NCBI GenBank assembly: GCA_003260075.1
Contig: QLIY01000210.1
Span: forward strand, 40,322 to 104,321
Reading direction: 5' to 3'
DNA: 64,000 nucleotides
Source of the DNA: Phallusia mammillata
Taxonomy: Eukaryota > Chordata > Ascidiacea > Phlebobranchia > Ascidiidae
Positions 46,201 to 58,707 of the stretch are shown here, piece by piece. Both the position numbers and the translations under genes were made by a program. Numbering within the stretch: position 1 is the first letter of the stretch; the number at the start of each line of letters is the position of its first letter. The notes under the pieces were generated by a model that worked only from the letters and a program-made list of their open reading frames with translations, had not been told where the DNA came from and searched no databases.

Positions 46201-49200
46201 AGTCAGATAGGAATACGTTATAGGACCAGCTTGTTTTCAATTTTGACCAAAGCGGTTTGGAGATGAGCGTACATTAAACGTTTTACGCTGCAGTAAAGAA
46301 ACTTGTAGTGTTTCGCAAAATCTCAGTAAAGCATATAGCACTGCTGAGCCATTGTAAAAAAACAGCTAAGCCATTGTAAAAAAAACTAATGACAATCTGC
46401 ACGAACTTCCAAACAAGGACATTATGTGTATCACAAGTACTTCAAGGAATAAAATTTGATTTGCATGTGCCCGGCTTAAAGATTACGCCTGATCTAAATC
46501 CAAAATCGAGATCAAATGCAACTGGAAACCAATAGGCTTAGACGCTGTCTAAGGCTCAGGTGCAAAAAATGCGTCATGCCAAAATATGACGAGCTGTCAA
46601 CGTTTTCAATTTCACAACACAATACGTCTATTAAGGTCTCGCGGAGCAGATGGCAAAGATGGATGTAAAATACAGCATGGACAACTCAAATACGACAAAA
46701 TAATCGCTTTAAAATAACTGCATTGACATCTGTTTATTGCACGGCGGCCACCAGATTGATGAACTTAAACCAACTTCAGAGACTGGATTACCAAAGTCGA
46801 CATTGTGATTTACAGCTCAAAATCTAGTTAGCGTCTGTGACGTGGCTTTGTACTCTAGCGTGATTATTCCATGACGTAATTTACACAGAATGCCGCGTGT
46901 CTTTCATGTTTACCATATTACAGCGACATGGTTTGATTTTGTCGTGTTAATTGTGGCACACCTAGCGGTAAAATATGCGTCGCCCCGACCAGTTCAAAGT
47001 ACAAAAGGTACAGTTTTTATGTTTTTTTAGCACTTTGGACTTAAGTCAAGATATTTTCTGAATTATAACATGGTGAGTGTAAACAATAGTAGCCATAAGA
47101 AAATCCATACAAACATAGGGAAAAAAGTCTATTTAAACCCCGATTTGTGCAATTGAAGTTCTTAAAAATCCGCAATAAATTAACTGCTAATTTTTTTTCT
47201 TTTTTCAACAGAGGGCAATTTTATGATGTTTTACGGCAACCTCATCGTGAAAAGTGGGTAGACTTTTGAGAAGCTTGGCAGAAGTGCCATAAAATGCGAA
47301 GTCCCGTACACGTACAGCCCCTGAGGTGTTTATTTCTGTAACACGGTTTACGCGGCGCTTTTGCTGTTTAAAGCCGCTCGCGCACTTTAATTATTTATTG
47401 CCTCCTCAAACTTCCTGTTGCCTGCTTTCTATGTTAACCAAAGACACCGCAAAATATATGCAGGCCAAGCCACAAAAAAACTTTGAAAGTCCGTTATTTT
47501 TGTTTGTGCAAAGTTTTAATGTCACAAATGTGGTTTATGACATGAAGGTGTCCTAATTTACTACCCTTGTAAAACTTAAAACTGAATGCATAACAATGAA
47601 TAGGTTTAATCAATAAGATGGGAAATGATAAGCTAACGGGCGTGTCTATAAGGTAATTGATGGCTGAAAGGGCGAAAAACAAAACCAGTAACGCGACATC
47701 TTAATTTGCTTCCTTCGGGAGTGTTCTCTTGGTATTTTCTTTATCCCTGGCCCTAATGACTCAGTTTAGGTTTTTCCTAGTGACGTAGTTTGCTGCGGAG
47801 AAATTTCCAAGGCATTAATATTTGATGTTAGCGCACCGGTCCCTTGACATTATCATCACGTCGATCGTTAATGTCACACGTCGCATCTTCCGGCGGCCCA
47901 TTCTGCGTGAAGCGACGCGACAGAGCGACACGCGTCAAGCGGCTCAACGATTAATCCATTTTCAAGTATTAATGGGATTTAATGAAATGCAGCAGTCCTG
48001 CGCTCGGGCTGTCAGAAAACGCAACAGTTAAGTTTGTTTATGGGATTCTGCCAATGCACGGATAAGTCCCACGTTTGTATTTGGGCGGTAAGCAAATCGC
48101 TGTGTGTCGTTGTTTAGCGTTGAAACGCTGCCGCCAACTGCTTGGTGGCCGGAAGCCTTTACTAGAGGTGGCATAGCTAATCTTCGAGAATTTCAATGCC
48201 TGGATTGGACTGCGCATATTTCTGAATACCATGCAAATGTGTTGTGTTATAAGTGCCAAATACAATGCTTAAATACCACCCTATTTTATTGCAAGTCAGT
48301 TTGGCTAAAAGCAATGTATTAATTTATAAATTGACCCATCAACGCCTACATGTTCAAGCTGTGTTGCAAGAATGTGTGTAACAAATGAAGATAGATATTT
48401 GCCTTGGTTTAACCCCAAATGGTCAGAAAAGTGGTGTTTTTGCCATGCCACTTAAAACTCTTTCAAAATGGGCCCGAAACGCGGTTTTTGCAAAGCTAGG
48501 TTATCTTGTGTCCATGAAATCACATTGACAAAAACTTACATTTCTCGTGAGGTGTATATCGTGCTCTCGGCAAATGTTACACACGCTCGGTATGCTGGAT
48601 CTTTACACACGCGACTTCCAAACACTTTGTTTACCGGTGATGTTAGCTTTAGACCGGCATGTCAAAACACGCCATAAACAGGTGAAAACGAGTGAGACAG
48701 GACACCTAATGTCCAGCAGACAAACAGGTGCATTACATTTTCGAACAGTCAGCCCAGACGTTTTTTCCGGACATTTTGCGCGCTTCCGGTGAGGTCGTAT
48801 AACTTATATAGCGATCGATCATTGGGCATGGGTTGACGCTTTGGCAGTGATTCACAGCCCAACAGGTGGTAGACGTTGGGGGGGGGGTATAGCGATCGAT
48901 CATTGGGCACGGGTTGACGCTTTGGCAGTGATTCACAGCCCAACAGGTGGTAGACGTTGGTTTATGCATTTGCCCTATGATGGAGCATTGCTTGAACCTG
49001 ACAGGCTCCGTCCAGTCAAGATCAATGCCTGGACTCTTCACTGTTTACGCTATCAATTTTCCACGGTGGTCCGACAGAGTTTCGCCCGCGTTTTTGCAAA
49101 ATTTTTCTCGAAACTAGATGGCCGGGTGCGCAGACATTAGATAAGAAAGGGTAATTTTTGCGCGACAACCTTGGCTAATGTCGATTGATGCGAAAACGCT

Positions 49201-51193
49201 AGATGTAAATTTTTATCCAAATATGAAGCTTTTACATCTTATATTTCAAATGCACCGTGAAAACTACAAGACGTTGTCAAATCTTTGAATCAATAATTGA
49301 AGTTAAACCCGAATTTGAACCATGAAATTACAACCATTCAGTTTGTCACCAGATGAAAGACTTCAAACTTGCGGTTATTTAAAGTAATTGATGTAAAATA
49401 ATTTACCTCAAATATAAGATAAACTATAAGATTTAGAATTTTGTTACACACTATAACAGTTCGAGTTGATACTTTGAGACCTATGTGTGGACTTTCTTCG
49501 GTTTAGTGTTTTGTCTGAGTTGGCCGCATTATAACTTAATCCACCAGGTTCACTATTTGATTATTGCTGTTCGAGGCTTAACACCTGCAGATGTTATTCC
49601 AACGCAGACGTGATGAAGTAAAGCGCATGATTTGAGCAAATATAGAAAAGCTAACGGAAATAAGAGCAACAAATTCGTTGGTGTATAAACTCCAAAAATG
49701 TCTGGAACGTATCGGAAAAAAAAGATCTCAGAAAATTTGGAAAAAGTTAATTTAGTTTGAAACTCGTTTTTTTGGTTTCCTGATTCAGTATAACATGTTT
49801 ACTTTTTGCTACAATGCAGTAAAATTAAGTAAAAATTCAACCTCTTTTACCAAAAACTTTCGTTTGCGAAACCGTTTAAACAGATCTTGAACAAAGGCAA
49901 ACACCACGTATTTAATATTCTTTCATAAGTTGGGGGGGGGGGAAAAAGATCTCAGAAAATTTGGAAAAAGTTAATTTAGTTTAAAACTCGTTTTTTTGGT
50001 TTCCTGATTCAGTACAACATGTTTACGTTGTGCTACAATGCAGTAAAATTAAGTAAAAATCCAATCTCTTTTACAAAAAAACTTTGTTTGCGAAACAGTT
50101 TAAACAGTTCTTGAACAAAGGCAAACACCACGTATTTAATATTCTTTCATAAGTTGGGGGGGGGGGGTTTTAACTTGTGAATTTCGGGTCGCGTTTCAAA
50201 CTGTGTCAGTTTTTCGGCAATTCACTGGGACAGTTGTTGAAATTTGAAACGAAAAACGTCAGTGTAACTTGCGAATTCGGCGAATCGAAAACCAGACCCT
50301 TGCGAAGATTTGTGCGCTGTAGAAATTACTTGCCCTGAAGGCTTCGTACTATTTTCCCAACAAGTAACTAGAATTTAGGTTCACTAAGAAGCCTAAAATA
50401 CATGAAAAACAAACAATTTCTGGAAAGAAATCATACAGTTTAGATGCATGTGAATTTTGCTAAATTCGGAGTAAATACAATTTTTAGGCGGTAATTCAAG
50501 TCTATGAAATTCGCAAAAAGTCTCTAGTTCAATACGAGGAGGTTGAAACAACATTTCGTTAGACTTTCTAGCAACAAATCTTAAAAATAAAATCTGGACT
50601 TACCACCACATTGCTGATACTCCATTCAAGCAAAGCAACACCAGCATAACCGCCATCGAAAACCAATGCCATCCGCAATTCCCAGCTCTAATCCGCGTCA
50701 CTGATGACGTAGGCGATGACGTCATCCCTTGCTTAATGGCGCGGCGGTGAAGACGTTTCGTACTCTCAAGTTGCTGCCTCGAAATCGTCGAAAATTTTGA
50801 AAGTTCAAAGCTGCGAGGTATGGAAGGTTCTAGAACCAAATCTGTTGAGGAACTGAATTGGTCGGTCGCTAAGCGTTCGGTGGAGTCCCAAGTCGTGGTA
50901 ATATTGCTGTATTTGTCACTGTCGGTTGAAATAATCGCGTCAACGCCTCGCCGCGCTGTTCTGTCTTCAATCGCTCTTCGTTTTCGGCAATACGTTGCCG
51001 GGAAACTCCCTCTTGACGACTGGGGCGTTACTGATTGACTCCTGAGTTTTGTTGCCGCAGCTACTGTGTCTGATAGTTGCGAGCCCCGCTGGCAGCAAAT
51101 TTGCTTAGCGCGGCTCATGTCGTCCAAACTCGTCCTCTCTGTAATCCTACTGTAAATGTCAGCGGGAAGGGGTTGCGATTTTGCTCTGCTCAT
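37243..51193 (-). CDS. WNT6: Wnt family secreted signalling protein, Wnt6-like (6 exons)
   Basis: Exons (- strand): 51193(?)-50604, 46083-45969, 45838-45727, 41201 to about 41062, 40761-40555 and 37839-37243 (stop). Phases agree except that the donor of exon 4 is uncertain (GTTCGT at 41061 keeps the frame; GTATTT at 41075 does not). Wnt hallmarks in order: signal sequence MAVMLVLLCLNGVSAMWW, Cys pair LCQWARRNGGEAARMC, DRWNCS, LRETAYVQALTAAAVTY, FEWGACGDNIEFG, the palmitoleoylated-Ser block CQCHGLSGSCTLWTCW, and the Cys-rich tail FCAPNKSKGS...CCGRGY...CQFVYCC. The 'WW..SD' start, KYDYAIRVQASADGTSLVP and FCAPN...GTLGRRCD best fit Wnt6. Oddities are the long open frame before the signal peptide and a basic insertion in the last exon. 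It is convergent with EndoU B. Wnt membership is sure; Wnt6 assignment is by recalled similarity. Confidence 0.9.
38108..38364. mobile_element. hAT-type MITE of the 'CAGTGGTTCCCAACC' family in Wnt intron 5
   Basis: Left end CAGTGGTTCCCAAG and right end CCCGGCTGGGAATCACAG, with family landmarks inside. Flanks tactaaaa and cactaaac are an imperfect 8-bp duplication. The only ambiguous base in the window, n at 38260, falls inside, where 'acttaagtgtc' and 'cttcagtgtc' sit side by side. Confidence 0.72.
39044..39166 (-). mobile_element. Truncated copy of the same hAT-type MITE (reverse)
   Basis: Reads in reverse as CAGTGGTTTCCAACCTTTTT ... 'acattcctctctaatatact' ... 'aaaccataca'. The other half is missing. 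Confidence 0.65.
39286..39502. repeat. False tandem duplication around a G tract
   Basis: A 103-bp segment (39286-39388) is repeated at 39400-39502 with two or three substitutions (tgttggac/tgttgcac, gcgataat/gcgatcat). The second copy shows 'gataagaattc' without G, so the ten extra G at 39389-39398 are not native. Confidence 0.83.
40150..40260 (+). mobile_element. tRNA-derived SINE (copy 3, 5'-truncated)
   Basis: Anticodon-arm hairpin GAGTC-CCAGAAA-GACTC, B box GGGTTCGAATCCCACC, then the body 'ggctagatatttc', 'atatgggaatg' and 'gctgatttggtatgatgt', as in copy 1. The A-box half is missing. Confidence 0.65.
40420..40539. repeat. 20-bp minisatellite carrying CRE sites, beside a Wnt exon
   Basis: Six 20-bp units with consensus CAATGTGACGTCACCAAGTA, exactly in register. 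Two units hold the full CRE TGACGTCA and the others carry one- or two-base variants. Two more TGACGTCA sites lie just upstream (40345 and 40406). The array ends 15 bp before the Wnt exon 5 donor (40554 on the - strand). Confidence 0.9.
41268..41374 (-). mobile_element. Truncated copy of the 'CAGTGGTTCCCAACC' MITE (reverse)
   Basis: In reverse: CATTGGTTCCCAACCTTTTT...'aatatactacatagtagatgctaaaccatacaag'. One end only, in Wnt intron 3 beside exon 4. Confidence 0.62.
41376..45726. other. Wnt intron 3, no further features supported
   Basis: About 4.4 kb between Wnt exons 3 and 4. Short open frames on both strands have no domain or splice support. Two TGACGTCA sites occur (about 42341 and 44740). 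Confidence 0.5.
48807..48960. repeat. False tandem duplication around a G10 tract
   Basis: A segment of about 72 bp from 'tatagcgatcgatcattggg' to 'agacgttgg' occurs before and after the G run 48878-48887. The copies differ at gggcat/gggcac. Confidence 0.82.
49718..50167. repeat. Duplicated 214-bp segment ended by two G tracts
   Basis: Copies 49718-49931 and 49943-50155 both end 'ttctttcataagtt' and run into G11 (49932-49942) and G12 (50156-50167). Several substitutions separate them, at allele-like divergence. The next sequence, from 50168, is new. Confidence 0.8.
50604..51193 (-). CDS. First coding exon of the Wnt gene with an unusual upstream open frame
   Basis: The frame is open from a TAA at about 51257 down to the donor GTAAGT. 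In-frame ATGs include 51193, 50725 and 50656. Starting at 50725 or 50656 gives a normal Wnt signal peptide. Starting at 51193 adds over 150 residues, rich in Ser, Thr, Arg and Lys, before the hydrophobic core, with a repeated (D/E)MSRAK motif. A long 5' leader that happens to be open is the conservative reading; a translated pro-region or type II anchor is the alternative. Confidence 0.6.
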
Positions 51194-51632
51194 TTCGTCG
51201 CTGGCTCCTTCACAAACACTTGCCACCTTCAAATGGCAAACATCGGCTGATTTCACTTAGCGCCGAGATTTCATAAACAACCTCTAGGCGTAGTCTGTGT
51301 GTCTGAAAGCGTCAAGTCCCTTTCTTTGATCAATTGCTGATCACTTTCGCAATTGCGCAACCCGAACTGTTGAGGTGCAATAAAGAGTGCAGTACTTTTA
51401 CGTATCCCAAAGCGTCCTCTTTTCTTCCCGAATGCGAGCTTTTTACGAGGTGAGAAGGTTTTTCCAGAGTTTACTGTTTTTACAAGTTGTTAAAACCCTG
51501 TCGTCTCTAAACAGGCCTGCGAGAAAAAAAGGTCACAAGTTTGTCACTTCAAAAGTGCACGGCATACGAGAAACGTTTAAAACATGCCAATTCGTATTGC
51601 TCACTGCGCCCACAGGTATAGTGTACGTGCAG

Positions 51633-52017
51633 CTAACGTGTATAGCATTAGCTCTAATGCCGTTGTACGAACCGAGGCCCTGACATGACCATTATCTCAC
51701 GTTTATTAGCCGCACCTATGTAACATGGAAAACACGTTTCTTGTCCTAAGCCCAAAACCGCGGCCATTTTTAACCAAATATGTGTCGAATTCTCCCAATA
51801 CGTGTCTCAATCCACACCTGGGGGGGGGGCCTAACGTGTAAAGCATTAGCTCTAATGCCGTTGTACGAACCAAGGCCCTGACATGACCATTATCTCACGT
51901 TTATTAGCCGCACCTATGTGACATGGAAAACACGTTTCTTGTCCTAAGCCCAAAACCGCGGCCATTTTCAACCAAATATGTGTCGAATTCTCCCAATACG
52001 TGTCTCAATCCACACCT
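51633..52017. repeat. False tandem duplication around a G10 tract
   Basis: A 187-bp segment (51633-51819) is repeated at 51831-52017 with about four substitutions (tatagc/taaagc, atgtaac/atgtgac). G10 lies at 51820-51829. Confidence 0.84.
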
Positions 52018-52438
52018 TGTTCCATTATATCGAAACCGAGATCTTCCATTGGTCAAAAACAGTCACGTGATTGACAGTGTAGCACTCCTATAAGTGGACT
52101 CGTTCGAACTTAAACAAAGTAATGAGATAAGGCGATATTTTAGGTTGTTGATGTGAATCTAAGTTTGATTTTCGACACACACCCATAATAAGTAAAGATA
52201 CAAGAAAACCACGTTCAAAGGGCCTAGTACAACAGTGTTTAGTCTACGGGTTTCGGTAATAACCAAACGTAAACGTAAACGCGAAACGTAATTTAAATGT
52301 AATGTATAGTTTTCCCCTCACGTCCGTTTGCGATACTACACAAAAAGTTACGACACTAAAATGAACCGTTATATTTTTAGGAAATTATTAATTGTTTATC
52401 AGGCGAAATAAACTTTTTAATTATCAAATCAGTTTTTT

Positions 52439-52654
52439 TAGTTTTATTCTTGGCAGATTAGTAGGCACATACTTTTACAAAATATACACACAGTACCAGT
52501 TTGTTAAGCAAACAATGCAAAATTACAACCCTTGGCCATCAAAGGGGGGGGGGTAGTTTTATTCTTGGCAGTAGGCACATACTTTTACAAAATATACACA
52601 CAGTGCCAGTTTGTTAAGCAAACAATGCAAAATTACAACCCTTGGCCATCAAAA
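52439..52654. repeat. False tandem duplication around a G10 tract
   Basis: Copies 52439-52543 and about 52554-52654 flank G10 at 52544-52553. The second copy lacks five bases (gcagattagtaggc versus gcagtaggc) and has one substitution. Confidence 0.83.
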
Positions 52655-53133
52655 ATTATTCAAAGCTTTCCTAAATTCATCATTTAACTACATTTTAAGT
52701 AGAACCTCCTTTTTAAATCGAATATATTTTACCATGATCTTTACACCAAAACACTAAGCTGCAGCCTTTGCGACAAAACTCTTACCAGCTGTCATTTTAT
52801 ACGCAAGATCTTGTGATGGTACTGTAGATTCAAGCATTACAGAATTTTTTTCCAAGAAATTTTTACAACAACCCCCCACGAGGCATGTAAAATATCCCCT
52901 CTTTTTCTAGATTTCAAGGCTTGGGTACAGTTTTGTGTAACCAATATATGTTACAAATAGCCAAGCTCGCTTGATGGTTATCAGAAAATCTATTAATGTG
53001 GACGAAAAACCTGACCAAATCTTTACGTGCGTCAGAGTCACATTATAACTTTATCCACTTGAAAGCTGGAAATATTTTTCACATTTAAAACCGAGCGTAC
53101 TTGTCACGCTATCTAAAAAACTTTCCGTTACTT

Positions 53134-53455
53134 CAGTGCCGGATTAAGGGTCTGCTGGCCTGTAGGCACATTTTACATGTGGCCCGAAAATCAGGGTTGC
53201 CAACTAAAAAATTAGAATTATCAGTGTTGCCCAATCATTGTCACAAAGATCGTTGTTGCAACTATAACACAGGGTACGGTGCAAAAACTTGGTCATATGC
53301 CTAACTAAATTACAACTTTGGGCGTTTTTGCGATTGAAAACGCGTTAACTAGTTTTTGGAGGTCAATCTTTTTTTCTACTGATTTTAAAGTGGCCTGGAT
53401 TTTTGACTGCCCTGTAGGCACGTGCCTACTTTGCCTAATGGTTAATCCAGCACTG
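53134..53455. mobile_element. hAT-type MITE 'CAGTGNCGGATTAA', copy 2 (longer)
   Basis: Ends CAGTGCCGGATTAA and TTAATCCAGCACTG, flanked by cgttactt and cattactt (8-bp duplication, imperfect). It matches the 20023 copy but holds about 130 bp more in the middle, so the shorter copy may be an internal-deletion derivative. Confidence 0.85.
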
Positions 53456-55044
53456 CATTACTTCTTGTTTGCTAATATTTAGAAGTTGTCATTGACTGTG
53501 CTATTGATTTGTTAATATTTAATGTAAGAATGTCTGAACCTTTCAAACCAAAACAAGCACTTTGCACTTGACTTTAATTTCAAGGGCAAGGAATTAAAAA
53601 TTAAAATATAATTTCATTTTTTTACTTCCGTTTACAACAAGTCTCAAAATCAAGAACAATACGTTTCTTGCTTTTGTCTGTCATGTTACAAAAAAAAACA
53701 GGACAAAGTACCGCACGTTTATAAGCTTACAATAAAAAAGATTTCTTAAGCACTGTTTATTAAGTCTTTTCTCGGTGATTTTTCAACATTACCAAATTAG
53801 TTTTAAAAAAGCAATGCACCGTTTTTAAAGCAATAAAATTTTGCGAGTCAATATATTTTTGCAAAAGACACACTCTCGTGTAAAATCTGCCTTTATAACA
53901 ATTGATTTCGTGGTAAAACACTATTTATATATATTATCTTATTCCTAATACCATACATTTCTCGAACATTTTTTGTTCACTAAACGCATTTTTTTTATTT
54001 CACTAAACGTATTTTCAATCACTGCTCTACTGAAAACAATAACTGTCATTATTTTCTAAAGTAAAACGCCTTAAACTTTAACCTGTCATTTCCAGAAACA
54101 ATACACTCCACGTGTAGAATTTCTTTCCATAAAAAAGGGGCCATTTTTTTCGCATAAAACATTACAGCACCGGTGGACGGAAGCCCCAATGGAAATCACC
54201 TTCCCGGGCCGGCAGTAGGTGGTCTGTAAATGCATCCCCCTCTGACAAGATAATTGCCGCACCTCGTCCGCATGGGCATAGGAAACCGTCGATTATCTCA
54301 TAAGTTATCACCGTTCCGCGCGCGCCAGGCATCAAAAAGGCGACGAGAAAGCCGTTACGATAATTGCAAGTCGAAAACAGGGCGTCTTAACAACAAGAAA
54401 AACACGCCGAAGGCCCCCGATGTCCCTTTAATTGCACACCGACAGGGAATTATTCACCTTATGAAAATAAAGCTCGTTTTCGTTGTGTTTGTGTTACTCT
54501 TCTGTCTGTGACGTCGGTAAGATGAAGTTTGACATGATAGCCGGCAAATTATCTATCGGCAAAATCTGGTTGCAAATTCTGACTCGTTGACGCATTTGTT
54601 TTGTACGTTTTTCTTATAAATGTTTGCCAAATGCTAGACCTTGGGAAAAACAGTCTGGTTTCCTTGCGAATTGTCAAAACACACAGAAAAACAAACTGGA
54701 CAAAACTAATGGGCTACTAAACCTTTCTGCATTTAATGTTACAAAAGGTCCGCGACTAATAAAAGCAGCCAAAATTGCCAAAAAAACTGCATTTTAAATC
54801 AATCTTTTCGCGTTTTTTTTTAAAGTTTGAGTATCTGTTTAAAGTATCTGTTTTTGTTTTTCTTTTACAAACCTTCCGGATGAGGACAGTTGTTCTACGC
54901 TAAAAAGTCTATACGTCCACAAAATACTAACAACCTAAACTTCGTTTACAAACAGATTTTTGAAAGACCAAACTTAACAACTAACTCATACCATGTTACT
55001 TTCATCGATTGCTACCGAACACACTAAAGCATTTTAATCTTCTA

Positions 55045-55221
55045 GGAACACACGTAATCACTTCTTGCGACGATTTCAACTGTAAGAATTCGCACGAAAT
55101 ACGAGCTGCTTCACAGCACGAGTTCGGGGGGGGGGACTAAGAACACACGTAATAACTTCTTGCGACGATTTTAACTGTAAGAATTCGCACGAAATACGAG
55201 CTGCTTCACAGCACGAGTTCT
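55045..55221. repeat. False tandem duplication around a G10 tract
   Basis: The segment 'gaacacacgtaat.acttctt' to 'gcacgagttc' is repeated on both sides of G10 at 55126-55135, with two or three substitutions. Confidence 0.82.
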
Positions 55222-57800
55222 GTGGTCGAACACTGCGGGAAACCGGCCCACTAATTCCCGGCAGAATTGTCACTTTCGAATTACAGCGTGTTTTGGAAAT
55301 GCAACTGTGTAAACTTCGCTCGTTTTACCACGATGACACGTCCGACACCTAATGTACGCATCTTGTGACACGAAACTGCTACTAGTTTTCAACACAGTTA
55401 TGGAATTTCGCTAGTTTAATTTCCATTTTTTAGACTAACGTCTTGTGTACAAATTTGTCATACACTGTAAGAAGCAATTAAAGAGTAATAGAACCGACTT
55501 TTTAGTTAAGCTGTTTGTCCTAAAGAGCTTCATACCCTAATTTTAGACGACTGAAAAATCTAAAAAGGTCACTTTATGTATGTTTTCTATGTGTTGCCAA
55601 TAATTGGCAACGTTGTTCTATTAAATATATTAATTTTTATTTCCTTGTTCTTATAACTTTCTTAAAAAAAACATTTTACTATGCTTTTTTGCTTAAAATA
55701 CAACAATGATTTCTATTTAAACCTGATGCCAAATTTACCAAACACGCACACAAATTTCTTAACAAGATGTTCTTGCTTGTACACTCACCAGCTAAAATAC
55801 TCTTTTCAAAAAAATAGAGCATTGATTTCTATCTGAACCTTATTCCATATTACCAAACACACAAAACTATTACTGCATAAAAAACGTTTCATGCTTTTAC
55901 ACTATCTACCCAAATACTCCGATTTTTTACGATTCCAAACTGCATATTAAGTAAACAGGAGCATCACAGCAGTCTGCCTACACTTGTTCAGTTTAGTTCT
56001 GTCCGTCTCGCTTGGGTCCAGCTCTGCCCAGCAACTTGATTGGCGAATTACTCTCATTATAGGATTAGTCGCAATTCCAGCTCATATGACATTACTCAAA
56101 ACTAAAGATTCACCGAGTGACGATCTGAAGACGCCTACAACAACATTACAACATTACAACATTTCATTCCTGGTCATTCACTGCAGCGCTGATGAAAATT
56201 GTAATTTACCCAAAATACAAACTTCACAGTATTATATGCAACAGGTTTGAGATGTTATTTTACATCTCGTGGCGTTTTGTGTTATCGGTCGATTATAGGA
56301 ATCTTTCTATATTAAAGTGTTTATCCTAGTGTTTCTCAAACATATTGTGTCTCTATATATTTGCCTTATTATTACCACTTGCAAACGCAATGAAAAAACA
56401 ATATAGTAACAACGGTATTAAGTTAAAATATATTTGCATGCCATTATAGGTAACGAAAACCTTTCACGGACTTTCACGAAAACGCCTACCCAAACCGTTA
56501 TAGTATATTACCATGAAATTGTTAATACCATTCAACAAGATCCAAAAATAACCTTTACAACCTCATATGGTTAAATTTAAAGTGCCTTGGCCACAGTTTT
56601 TGCATTAAACTCGCTTTAATCGCTCAAGCAATGATTTCAAACACGTGAAAAACCAGGACGAATATTTTTACACTGTCGTCCAACAGCCAAGCGGCCAACC
56701 TGATTTATCTGCCTAGATGATGTTGTGCGATGGTCATGCCTGATTCTGTATGCCCTTCAACACCTGACGAAACACTACCATAGCAAATATGTTATGCCGC
56801 GGAATTTCGGCACGTTTTAAATAGCGTTTCTCCAAATTAAACTTCCCGGAACTTTTACCCTTTTTTGTTGGGTTCATTGGATAGACGAAAGTCAAAGTTA
56901 GGTGAAATAATACTTTAGAGTGTAGACAGAGAAGTATATTTTGTTACATTTAACAGTTTATTTAATTTCTATTTTGTTTAACAATTGCACCCCTAGCAAT
57001 AATATTCTAAATAAAGTTACACTGTATTTTAACGATGGGCTATGGAAATCAAACCTGAACGCTTTAATGCCAAACTTTAGGTATTAAATCACTAAAAACA
57101 GCCCTATGTCTTTGTAAACCAGAAATACCGTATCCTAAATCTTCAATAGAGTTTCCCTTCTAATGCAACGTGCGACTTTTCTCATTAACGCATTACTAAA
57201 GAGCTTAATCTTTTCCAGTAAGTTTCGACCCAAGAAAATCGGAGCAAATTTGCCTTCGCTAAATCGCTTTGATCTACTGACGACCTCAGCTATTGTTTAC
57301 GCAAGCCAAAGTCGGATTACAATTGTGACGTCACAGAGGCACGTGACCCGTCGACCCGCGCGTTTCAAGTTGCCACTAAGTGGCGCCGGACGCCGTGGCG
57401 CCTCGCTGGGGCCAAACTCTTAGCGGTGTGGCGTATTTTTCTTGGGCGGTCGCTGGAACCGCGAGTCCCACATCCGAATTTGTTTTCCCTTCACAACCAG
57501 GGACGGACTGCAAAATGATAGGGAGTGCATTTGCAACCCCATGGACAAAATACCGACTTTGTCCCTAAAGGTTTTTGCGACTATTTTTGCTTTTTAAATG
57601 AACGTCTTTGGATAAATTTGTTCGTTGCAAAATACATGTACTGTAATTTGAACAAGACAGAAAAATCCGCTTTGAAGCAGGTAATTGTGCAAGATAAACA
57701 CCTAACATACCTTTAAATCCAAAACCTTGTCATATTCCGAACATTGCAAAGCTGCAAACTAACCATCTAATCTTGACTTTAAAATCTATCCAGAAAAAAA

Positions 57801-57990
57801 ACTTTCTATAAACGCAATTTAATACTTTCAGATAAACAAATCTGTACTATGGACATTGTAACAAAGTCCCCATCTTTTCACCGACTCGTCGGGGGGGGGG
57901 CTTTCTATAAACGTAAGTTAATACTTTCAGATGAACAAATATGTACTATGGACATTGTAACAAAGTCCCCATCTTTTCACCGACTCGTCA
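57801..57990. repeat. False tandem duplication around a G10 tract
   Basis: A 90-bp segment (57801-57890) is repeated at 57901-57990 with several substitutions. G10 lies at 57891-57900. Confidence 0.83.
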
Positions 57991-58707
57991 TAACCTTTTT
58001 GGGCCGTAACGAGGAGACAGGTTGTGTTTGGAAAGCGCTAAGGACCCTCGTGCAGAGGATGAGAGCAAAGGACTGTATCGCTTTTATCAAAACAATTCCA
58101 CGACGTTTTGAAATACGACAGGCGGTGGCCCAACTCTATTGCTTAGTAAAGTATATTAAACGTTACTACTTATAAGTGAAAAGATGTAACTTATTATTAT
58201 TTTTGGTCGGCAACGTTAATAACACGAAACATTTTTTAACTATTATTTTGGTGTTGGTTGTCGTTTACCTTTTTTTGAGGTCACGCAAGCATTCACGACA
58301 ACTTTTCACAACTGAAAGTATTTGGACTATTAACTATTCACATTTTTAAAGATGTTTAAAAGAATCTTCAGGCAGTTTCGGTTTTTATTCAGCCCAAAAA
58401 GCTTCATCGTTTAGCATTTTTACTGCTGTCTTTTTGCTGGTGACACCGACTTAAATTAAAACAAAAACAAGCAAAGACAAAGTAACATCAAAACGTTAAT
58501 AATAAGTTATTGATATTCTACATTAGGACTCTCTTCAAAAAAGGCAAGCAAAAAAACGCACCAAAAAACATCAAAGATTTCTGTAACAACTCTATCTGTC
58601 GCCAACGGCAACCAAGTGCGTCACAGTCATGCGCTTTATGACGTCACATGCTGGGGGCGGGTGTTGCAGGTTGGCAAGCACTCGGCCACAATATTCAGTT
58701 TCGACTG

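Larger units (their letters stand above)
46084..50603. other. Wnt intron 1
   Basis: About 4.5 kb between the signal-peptide exon and exon 2. It contains two assembly duplications (48807-48960 and 49718-50167) and no gene that I can support. Confidence 0.5.

Noticed and set aside
48733-49041. Open frame with internal protein repeats (CWAVNHCQSVNPCPM)
   Set aside because: The repeats come from the G10-linked assembly duplication at 48807-48960.
55984-56250. Open frame with a hydrophobic N-terminus resembling a secreted protein
   Set aside because: No ATG at its start, no flanking splice signals and no cysteine pattern or domain that I can name.
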